Shown here: one piece after another, positions 1 through 5,212 of the stretch | Numbering within the stretch: the stretch's first letter is position 1 | Layout of the letters: the number at the start of each line of letters is the position of its first letter | Assembly: GCA_947629635.1 (NCBI GenBank) | Contig: CANREO010000065.1 | Location: 1-5,726 of the forward strand | Length of the DNA: 5,726 bases | Direction: 5' to 3' | DNA from: an uncultured Clostridia bacterium | GTDB lineage: Bacteria > Bacillota > Clostridia > Christensenellales > CAG-917 | The notes under the pieces: model-generated | What the model was told of the DNA's origin: nothing | Seen by the model: only the letters and a program-made list of their open reading frames with translations | The model's database searches: none | Made by a program: the position numbers and the translations under genes

Positions 1-639
1 TGGATATTCCGTGTCAACGCCGTCAAGTCCAAACGGTTTCAGTCCCCCGATCAACATGTCCAACGTGCCATCCGTAATATATTTTTTGGGGTGCGCAAGG
101 CTCACGAAACCGCCGAATTTTTTTATGAGTTTCACAGCCTCGATTGGAGTTATTCGCTTTGTCTCGCAATATGCCGCCCCCTTGGGCCCCAAGTATTTTT
201 CAAAGGCTTCCGCTATATCGCGACATATCCCTTTTTGCACGAGAACGCGCGCCATATTCATGCGCCCCAACCCATGAGCCTCGAAATCTATACCCGTTTC
301 GACGCCAAGTTCAGCGAATCGCTTGCCTATTTGAACGTTCCGCTCCGTGCGCAAAGCCTTCACGCTCTCAAGCTCGTCGAGAAAATCTCTGTCGTGATAA
401 TCAAAGTTATACCCCAAAATATGTATTTCTTTGGTAGTGCGCGCCGAAAGTTCTATGCCCGGCACAAAGGCTATGCCCGACTTTTCCGCCTCGTCTTTAG
501 CCTCATCCAAGCCGCTCACGGTGTCGTGATCTGTCACCGCTATCGCTTCCAAACCTTCGCTTTTCGCCCATTTCACAACTTCGCGCGGCGCCATTGAACC
601 GTCGGATGCGGAGGTATGTATGTGTAGGTCAGCTTTCAT
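1..639 (-). CDS. PHP-domain phosphoesterase, TrpH/YciV (RNase AM) type, 3' end outside window
   Basis: The frame is open from an ATG at 639 to the left edge: 213 codons with no stop. The family is usually about 280 residues, so roughly 70 are missing. PHP proteins are metal-dependent phosphoesterases. E. coli YciV (RNase AM) trims RNA 5' ends and also acts on 3',5'-bisphosphonucleotides, but substrates differ across the family. Visible are DLHIHTSASDG (4-14) with ligands H6, H8 and D13, then TDHD (36-39), GIELS (61-65) with E63, EIHILGY (71-77), the AFEKYLG segment (145-151), and ITPIEAVKLI...GGFVSLAHP (163-184). The start directly before DLHIH is typical. Where relatives often read GRPH or TRGH, this one reads GRMN (125-128), replacing a usual His by Asn. 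The final Asp-x-His metal motif lies beyond the edge. It overlaps rmuC by 11 bases as the last visible operon gene. Confidence 0.92.
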   Translation of the reverse strand, partial: MKADLHIHTSASDGSMAPREVVKWAKSEGLEAIAVTDHDTVSGLDEAKDEAEKSGIAFVPGIELSARTTKEIHILGYNFDYHDRDFLDELESVKALRTERNVQIGKRFAELGVETGIDFEAHGLGRMNMARVLVQKGICRDIAEAFEKYLGPKGAAYCETKRITPIEAVKLIKKFGGFVSLAHPKKYITDGTLDMLIGGLKPFGLDGVDTEYP

Positions 640-1936
640 AATCGTCCCCGTCGTCTGCCGCGGCTTCCAACATAGCGACATCATCGCTCGATGATCCGTC
701 GCCAAGCTGTCCGCCGACCTTGCCCAGCCTCTTCCTTATTATTTCGGTACGTTTTTCCGCATCGGCAATCGTATCTTGCACCTTACCCAACTTATCTCCC
801 GTCTTTCTGAGCAAGTCCGAGAACTTGTCAAAATCACTGAGGAACGTAGTAAGCAACTTGCCGATTTCCGTACTGCGTTTCTCTATGGCAAGGCTCTTGA
901 AACCCATCTGCAAACTGTTGAGAAGCGCCGCAATGGTAGTGGGGCCGCAGATGATCACACGATATTTATTTTGTATTTCCTCTATGACTCCGTCACGCCT
1001 GATCGCTTCGGCATACAATCCCTCGGTCGGCAAATACATTATCGCAAAATCCGTTGTTTTAGGCGGCTTTATATATTTATCGCGAATGCTCATAGCCTCC
1101 TGTCTTATCCTTGCGGAAAGCGATTTTGCCGCAACGTCGATCGCAGCAGCGTCGCCCCTTTCGCTCGCTTCGACCAACCTTACGTAATCCTCGGACGGAA
1201 ATTTTGCGTCAATGGGCAACAATACCTCTCCGTCGCCGCGTCCGGGCATGCGGATAGCAAAATCGACGGCGTCCTGACTTCCGCGCGTCAACTGAACTTG
1301 TTTGGAATATTGTTCGGGCGCGAGTATTTGCCCAAGCAAACTATCCAACGACACCTCGCCCCATGTGCCTCGCGTCTTAACGTTTTTGAAGATCTTATTG
1401 AGGTCGTTTACGCCCGTCTGCAAGTTTTGAAGCTCGCCGAAAGTGCGATTTATTTCCTCCAACCTGTCGTTGACGATCTTAAACGAACGATTGAATCTTT
1501 CCTCGAGAGTATTGCTCAGTTTTTCATCGACCGTCATTCGCATCTTTTCAAGTTGTTTGGCGTTGTCCTCCTTGACAAGGGCAAGCCCCGTCGTCACCGC
1601 GGATTTCATATCGCCGACGGATTTTGCCGTAAAGACATTCATATCGGAAATACGGTTGCCGATTTCCTCTCTAAGTCTGTCCGTTTTTTCGGAAAGCGCG
1701 TTTATATTGTTGTTCAAAGTGTTTATCGCCCCGGCAAGCATGCTGTTTTCAACTTTTATTTGAGTCGACATGTCGCGCGCCAGACGATCGTTTTCTTTTT
1801 GGATTTCCTGTAGATCTATGCCTTTTTTACGTTTGAAAAAAATGATCGCAAGCGCGACCGACGCCGCTATAAGCAACGCGAGCAACACTATTACGCCTAT
1901 CATTTCGCCCGATAAAATATTCAGTCGTTGTTCCAT
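629..1936 (-). CDS. rmuC: RmuC-family protein (membrane-anchored, coiled coil plus nuclease-like domain)
   Basis: RmuC proteins were linked in E. coli to limiting recombination at inverted repeats. Their core resembles PD-(D/E)XK nucleases, but the biochemical role is poorly defined. The product is 435 residues. A single hydrophobic helix (about 12-34) followed by KRKKG suggests an N-terminal inner-membrane anchor with the rest in the cytosol. A long heptad-like region (about 40-180) is probably coiled coil. The RmuC core (about 180-365) has VKTRGTWGE (186-194), VDFAIRMPG (224-232), PIDAKFP (241-247), KYIKPP (287-292), LPTEGLYAE (302-310) and GPTTIAALLNSLQMGF (331-346). The D225 and D243-x-K245 pattern fits the nuclease-like site. 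The last 25 residues are Asp/Ser-rich and poorly conserved, and they encode a hairpin. It overlaps the genes on both sides, so it is within the operon. Confidence 0.94.
   Translation of the reverse strand: MEQRLNILSGEMIGVIVLLALLIAASVALAIIFFKRKKGIDLQEIQKENDRLARDMSTQIKVENSMLAGAINTLNNNINALSEKTDRLREEIGNRISDMNVFTAKSVGDMKSAVTTGLALVKEDNAKQLEKMRMTVDEKLSNTLEERFNRSFKIVNDRLEEINRTFGELQNLQTGVNDLNKIFKNVKTRGTWGEVSLDSLLGQILAPEQYSKQVQLTRGSQDAVDFAIRMPGRGDGEVLLPIDAKFPSEDYVRLVEASERGDAAAIDVAAKSLSARIRQEAMSIRDKYIKPPKTTDFAIMYLPTEGLYAEAIRRDGVIEEIQNKYRVIICGPTTIAALLNSLQMGFKSLAIEKRSTEIGKLLTTFLSDFDKFSDLLRKTGDKLGKVQDTIADAEKRTEIIRKRLGKVGGQLGDGSSSDDVAMLEAAADDGDDYES
645..650 (-). promoter_or_regulatory. Weak ribosome-binding site of the PHP gene
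   Basis: The minus strand reads GGGGAC, ending 5 bases before the ATG at 639, inside the last codons of rmuC. It matches the Shine-Dalgarno consensus only in part. Translation probably relies on coupling with rmuC through the 11-base overlap. Confidence 0.5.
675..702 (-). other. Hairpin in the 3' end of rmuC, upstream of the PHP gene
   Basis: A 5-base arm GCGAC (675-679) and a 7-base arm ATCATCG (680-686) pair with CGATGAT (689-695) and GTCGC (698-702). Only CT lies between the arms, and a 2-base bulge is at 696-697. In RNA the innermost pairs must open to form a loop, leaving roughly 10 to 11 pairs. It encodes the GDGSSSDDVA part of the acidic RmuC tail and ends about 35 bases before the PHP start codon. 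No U-run follows on the minus strand, so it is not an intrinsic terminator. Any function is inferred. Confidence 0.5.
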
Positions 1937-3276
1937 ATTACCTCCGTATCGGCACGGCTTTTCTCTATATATCTCAACGCCGCCTCTCTGTCGTTCAAAT
2001 TCGGGTCAAGCGCAGTATCCTCAAGTAATCGCTTCAAAAGATCCGCGCGCATCTTTGCGGGCACGCCCGATTTTACAAGATCGTTTCCGTCGATCTTCAG
2101 CATATCCACGCTCATCGGAAGTCCGAGTCTTTGCATCTCTTCATACGCCGCGCGCAATCTGTTTTCCCTCGTAAGGCTGCCTGCCGAGGCGATCGCGTCC
2201 GCATCCATGAGCGAAAGCAGATCCTCTATAATGTCGGCGTGTCTAACGACAGATCTTCTGAGCTTGGGCATATGCGTATTGCCGTTTATATCGATCATAT
2301 GATTTTGCACAAGCTCTACAGTGCGCCGCCTGAAGTCGTTTGAAAACTTTAGTCTTCCGAGAATGTCGTCCGCAAGCGCCGCGCTCGCGTTTTCATGACC
2401 GCGCATCGTTCCGCTTTCCGCCATCGCGACGGCTTTGCCTATGTCGTGCAACAGGGCCGCCCATCTAAGTCTCGGAGGCGCCGCTTCAAACGCTCTCAAA
2501 GAATGTTCGTAAGCGTCGTAAAGATGATATTTCGGATTTTGCTTCAATCCCTTCAAAGCGGCAAGTTCCGGAAGCAACAGCCGGATCAAACCAAACTCGT
2601 CAAGTAATCTGAGCCCCCTCAAATGCGCACCCTTAACTCCGTGGCGGGTGTCCGCAACAAAGATGCGGCTCAGTTCGTCCCTAACGCGCTCCGCTGCGAT
2701 ATCCTCCACGCGACTCGCATACGCTTTTGCCGCGGCAAAAGTTTCGGCCTCTATATCGAATCCCAGTTCCGCCGCAAATCGCACAAGCCTCAGCAGTCTA
2801 AGTCCGTCCGCCTCAAAAACTTTTCTCGGTTCATCCGCGGCGGATAAGATTTTGTTTTTTATATCTTCGATTCCGCCAAGCGGATCGACGTATTGCCGGT
2901 CGGCAAGCCTCAGATACACGGCGTTGCACTTAAAATCTCTCCTGAGCGCGTCCTCGCGAATGTCATCGGTAAATCGCACTTCGTTTGGGCAATGCTTGCC
3001 GCTGCCCGGCTCGTAGCTGTCCGTACGAAAGGCAGTATACTCCGCCCTAAAATTGCCCTTGGATATTTGCACGGTGCCCATTCGCATGCTTTTTTCCGAC
3101 ACCGTAAACGACGAGAGCATATTTTTCAATCCGTCCGCCGTCAAGGGCGCGCACAAATCGATATCGCCGCATTCGTATCCCAACAGCATATCGCGCACAT
3201 ATCCGCCCACCGCATAAAGCGGGACGGCATTAAGCTCCTCGGCGAGTTCCGAAAGTCTCGCTCTATCAGCCTCCAT
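1921..3276 (-). CDS. cca: Class II tRNA nucleotidyltransferase (CCA-adding type) with HD domain
   Basis: Enzymes of this family add or repair the 3' CCA end of tRNA from CTP and ATP without a nucleic acid template. The product is 451 residues. The N-terminal pol-beta-like head has YAVGGYVRDMLLG (21-33) with metal-binding DID (38-40), RRDFKCNA (112-119), and the nucleotide-selecting segment EADGLRLLR (155-163). There the usual EDxxR reads ADGLR, so the base-pairing Asp157 and Arg160 are kept. The neck and body follow. An HD domain spans about 250-360: H258, H277-D278 in LLHDIGK, H294, H326 and D358/D360. The C-terminal IDGNDL...GVP region (396-406) is typical of Firmicute members. HD domains in this family can carry phosphohydrolase activity (E. 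coli Cca), but that is not shown here. A CC-only or A-only enzyme cannot be ruled out. The gene overlaps hpt by 11 bases and rmuC by 16. Confidence 0.92.
   Translation of the reverse strand: MEADRARLSELAEELNAVPLYAVGGYVRDMLLGYECGDIDLCAPLTADGLKNMLSSFTVSEKSMRMGTVQISKGNFRAEYTAFRTDSYEPGSGKHCPNEVRFTDDIREDALRRDFKCNAVYLRLADRQYVDPLGGIEDIKNKILSAADEPRKVFEADGLRLLRLVRFAAELGFDIEAETFAAAKAYASRVEDIAAERVRDELSRIFVADTRHGVKGAHLRGLRLLDEFGLIRLLLPELAALKGLKQNPKYHLYDAYEHSLRAFEAAPPRLRWAALLHDIGKAVAMAESGTMRGHENASAALADDILGRLKFSNDFRRRTVELVQNHMIDINGNTHMPKLRRSVVRHADIIEDLLSLMDADAIASAGSLTRENRLRAAYEEMQRLGLPMSVDMLKIDGNDLVKSGVPAKMRADLLKRLLEDTALDPNLNDREAALRYIEKSRADTEVIWNND
1940..1945 (-). promoter_or_regulatory. Ribosome-binding site of rmuC
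   Basis: The minus strand reads GGAGGT within the last codons of the upstream gene, with GGAGG 4 bases before the rmuC ATG at 1936. The site fixes the start and the 16-base overlap. A short CCGT/ACGG inverted repeat could pair with its first two G residues, but four base pairs are too few to claim control. Confidence 0.75.
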
Positions 3277-3808
3277 AAACCTCCGGCGAGAGCACGCAGA
3301 CCTCGGGCAAATGCCTCATCTTTTGATTGTAGTCCAAACCGTAGCCGACGACGTACTCGTTCTCTATTTCGAAGCCTACATAATCGCCCTTAAAATCCAC
3401 CTTCCTGCGCGACGGCTTATCAAGAAGCGAGCAAATTTTCAGGCTCTTCGGTTCTCTCGCCTCAAGCAACTTCTTGAGATAACTCAGAGTCACGCCGGAA
3501 TCTATGATATCCTCGACGATGATGACATTTTTACCCTGTATGGGAGAACTCAGATCCTTGATCATCTTCACTTCTCCCGTCGTGGACGTTCCGGCTCCAT
3601 AGCTGGAAACCGATATAAAATCCATTTCCAAGTCGGTATCAATCGCTCTCGCCAAATCCGCGTAAAACACGCACGCGCCGCGCAAAGTACACACAAGCGT
3701 TACGCTTTCGTCTTTAAAGTCGCGACTGATCTCGGCACCGAGTTCCGCCACGCGTTTCGCAATGGCGTCCTTGGATATCAGCACTTTCTTGATTTCCTTT
3801 CCGTACAT
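3266..3808 (-). CDS. hpt: Hypoxanthine phosphoribosyltransferase
   Basis: This cytosolic purine salvage enzyme joins hypoxanthine (often also guanine) to PRPP, giving IMP or GMP. The product is 180 residues, the normal size for bacterial Hpt. Key parts are the LRGA loop (42-45), the SYG...TSTTGEV flexible loop (69-80), the PRPP-binding signature VIIVEDIIDSGVTL (95-108) with its acidic pair E99-D100, and the purine-site end VVGYGLDYNQKMRHLP (153-168). The segment usually reading IPDEF before VVGYGLDY is IENEY here, a small deviation; the Asp of GLDY is kept. Hpt follows tilS as in most Firmicutes, and its stop codon lies 11 bases inside the next gene. An adenine- or xanthine-specific enzyme is less likely given the motif set, but substrate preference cannot be read from sequence alone. 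Confidence 0.96.
   Translation of the reverse strand: MYGKEIKKVLISKDAIAKRVAELGAEISRDFKDESVTLVCTLRGACVFYADLARAIDTDLEMDFISVSSYGAGTSTTGEVKMIKDLSSPIQGKNVIIVEDIIDSGVTLSYLKKLLEAREPKSLKICSLLDKPSRRKVDFKGDYVGFEIENEYVVGYGLDYNQKMRHLPEVCVLSPEVYGG
3279..3284 (-). promoter_or_regulatory. Ribosome-binding site of the CCA-adding enzyme gene
   Basis: The minus strand reads GGAGGT inside the last codons of hpt, with GGAGG only 3 bases before the ATG at 3276. No in-frame start lies just upstream, and the next candidates would cut into the catalytic core. The site therefore decides the start despite the short spacing. Translation is probably coupled to hpt. Confidence 0.75.
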
Positions 3809-3813
3809 AATTC

Positions 3814-3819
3814 ATCCTT
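3814..3819 (-). promoter_or_regulatory. Ribosome-binding site of hpt
   Basis: The minus strand reads AAGGAT, with AAGGA ending 6 bases before the ATG at 3808. This purine-rich site lies in the 26-base tilS-hpt gap and supports the chosen hpt start. Confidence 0.75.
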
Positions 3820-3834
3820 CTCTCTTTATCCGAT

Positions 3835-5151
3835 TTATTCGATCTCGTTGCAAACTGAATTACAGCTTTTTTGCAACGAAACTTTAAGCATATTTTTCGT
3901 ATCGCCATCTATCGACGCTTTTAAAGATATGGCAACTCCGACAATGCAAAAGACCTCGCTCCCCTTTGCTAGCACGGTCAAACCGTCGCGCTTCCGCTTC
4001 GGCACCTTTTTATCCGTTAAAAAATCGCCCACGCTCTTTGTGCCTCCGCCGAATTTGCAAATACTGTCACCCTCGCGTATTCCGCGTATCTCTATATCTT
4101 TCGGCAGTTTGTCAGCATCCAAATAAAGTATGCCCGACTCCGCTTCTCGCTTGAAATCCAATGCGGCAAACGGCAAACGTTCAAATTGAGGCAAATCTCT
4201 TTCGCGCGCTTCGTTATCTCGAGATATGACGATTCCGTCAGCGTCTTTATGAGCTCTTATACCATGAGGCAAACAAAGCATCTTGCCGTTTGTTGCTTTC
4301 GCAAGATTCATCACGCTTCTCAAATGTTTTTCCTCTATATCTTTGCTCACCCCAAGCATATCGGCTGCCTTGACTATCAGATGTTTTGCGACTATCGAAT
4401 TTGCAAAATACGATGTTTTGATATTCACTTCGCCGTCATAAACACGCAATTCGGGCAATTGAGTGTCAATATACTTTTCCGTTTCCTCAGCGCTCGCAGC
4501 AAGTCTTGCAAAGGCGTCGTCAAGGTCCGGAAAGCGTTGACGCAATTTTGCAAGCTCGTCTCGCAAAAAGTTTCTCGTATATTGCGTGTCGGAGTTTGTC
4601 TCGTCCTCTCTGTATTCAAGCCCGTTTGCCAACACATAAGCGTCAATATCTTCTCGCGAATACTCGATGAGCGGACGAATATATCTCCCGTTGACCTTGC
4701 GCATGCCCACAAGCCCTCGCACTCCCGTGCCCCTCAATATGCGCATAAGCAAAGTCTCGCTCTGATCCCAACTATGATGCGCGAGAGCAATGCAATCGAC
4801 TTCGCCGCAATCAAGCAACTCTTCGAATATGCCATATCTCAAGGCTCGCGCAGCTTGCTCTAAAGTATAAGAATTTTCTTTTGCGAAAAGCGGAGCATCC
4901 ACGGCGAAACTTTTCAGTTCAACGCCCCACTGTTCGCACAATCCTTGGACAAATTGGCTGTCCTCTACGCTCCGCTTGCCTCGGATGCCATGCTCGACAT
5001 TGATAGCAACAAGTTTAACGCCGCTGTTTTTCAACAAATGCAAAAGTGCGACGGAATCCCTGCCGCCGCTCACAGCCACGCCGACGATCGCCTCGCTTTC
5101 GGCAAGCGGTTCGCCGTTAAACTCAACATCAAGGGTAAGCGCTCTTGTCAT
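3835..5151 (-). CDS. tilS: tRNA(Ile)-lysidine synthetase TilS
   Basis: TilS is an ATP-dependent cytosolic enzyme that joins lysine to C34 of tRNA-Ile2(CAU), so that it reads AUA and is charged with Ile. The product is 438 residues from the ATG at 5151, close to the usual length. Visible are the PP-loop SGGRDS (28-33), the NVEHGIRG region (about 52-59), HHSWDQSET (125-133), RGTG, RPLIEYSRE (about 160-168), the DETN...RN motif (about 183-194), and the TilS C-terminal domain around RGIREGD and SVGDFLTDKKVP (about 356-384). The first Asp of the usual HHxDDQ motif is Trp128; the second Asp is kept. The frame extends to a TTG at 5169, but that lies inside the promoter and has no ribosome-binding site. 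The ATG at 5151 also lacks one, in contrast to hpt, cca and rmuC, which fits a leaderless mRNA. A gap of 26 bases separates it from hpt. The last 20 or so residues lie past the conserved domain and encode a strong hairpin. Confidence 0.95.
   Translation of the reverse strand: MTRALTLDVEFNGEPLAESEAIVGVAVSGGRDSVALLHLLKNSGVKLVAINVEHGIRGKRSVEDSQFVQGLCEQWGVELKSFAVDAPLFAKENSYTLEQAARALRYGIFEELLDCGEVDCIALAHHSWDQSETLLMRILRGTGVRGLVGMRKVNGRYIRPLIEYSREDIDAYVLANGLEYREDETNSDTQYTRNFLRDELAKLRQRFPDLDDAFARLAASAEETEKYIDTQLPELRVYDGEVNIKTSYFANSIVAKHLIVKAADMLGVSKDIEEKHLRSVMNLAKATNGKMLCLPHGIRAHKDADGIVISRDNEARERDLPQFERLPFAALDFKREAESGILYLDADKLPKDIEIRGIREGDSICKFGGGTKSVGDFLTDKKVPKRKRDGLTVLAKGSEVFCIVGVAISLKASIDGDTKNMLKVSLQKSCNSVCNEIE
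3845..3879 (-). other. Hairpin in the 3' end of tilS, upstream of hpt
   Basis: Arms TCGTTGCAAA (3845-3854) and TTTGCAACGA (3870-3879) form a perfect 10-base-pair inverted repeat around a 15-base interval. Inside it CTG (3855-3857) and CAG (3863-3865) can pair around a 5-base loop, leaving a 4-base bulge. In the minus-strand RNA the outer stem can grow by three pairs, two of them G-U. No U-run follows, so it is not a classic intrinsic terminator. It sits within the last codons of tilS, about 25 bases upstream of the hpt ribosome-binding site. A role in mRNA processing, stability or translation is only inferred. Confidence 0.55.
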
Positions 5152-5157
5152 GCTCAA

Positions 5158-5186
5158 ATTATACCGCAAATATTTTCAATTGACAA
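5158..5186 (-). promoter_or_regulatory. Sigma-A-type promoter driving tilS and the downstream operon
   Basis: Read on the minus strand, a -35 box TTGTCA (5181-5186, five of six consensus bases) is followed by a 17-base spacer and a perfect -10 box TATAAT (5158-5163). The sequence upstream of the -35 is A/T-rich (about 5195-5212). It lies in the 61-base gap between the spoIIE stop (5213) and the tilS ATG (5151). Seven bases past the -10 is the A of the tilS ATG, so the predicted transcript has no leader, or one of about 1 to 3 bases. The promoter would free tilS and the genes after it from spoIIE transcription. The boxes and spacing are seen directly; activity is inferred. Confidence 0.8.
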
Positions 5187-5212
5187 GGCGCTGAAGCTAT
5201 ATCTTAAAAATA

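Noticed and set aside
91..597. Plus-strand open frames at the left end
   Set aside because: The minus strand here encodes a PHP domain with metal-binding motifs in the right order; the plus-strand frames are its shadows.
776..1813. Long plus-strand open frame (345 codons) opposite rmuC
   Set aside because: It lies wholly opposite a gene with clear RmuC motifs, has no recognisable family features, and is explained by antisense codon bias.
3263..3306. GCTCT/AGAGC pairing around the cca ribosome-binding site and start
   Set aside because: Only five base pairs across a 24-base loop; too weak and too likely by chance to call a regulatory structure.
3311..4126. Plus-strand open frame (271 codons) opposite hpt and the end of tilS
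   Set aside because: It crosses two confident minus-strand genes and their gap and shows no domain signature. It is a shadow frame.
4186..4863. Plus-strand open frame (225 codons) opposite tilS
   Set aside because: Antisense to the conserved TilS catalytic region, with no coherent protein features.
5149..5169. TTG start of tilS at 5169, adding six residues
   Set aside because: It overlaps the spacer and -10 of the promoter and has no ribosome-binding site. The ATG at 5151 gives the usual distance to the PP-loop.
5187..5212. Terminator between spoIIE and tilS
   Set aside because: The stretch is A/T-rich with a weak palindrome-like run, but it has no stable GC stem followed by a U-run. spoIIE read-through into tilS remains possible.
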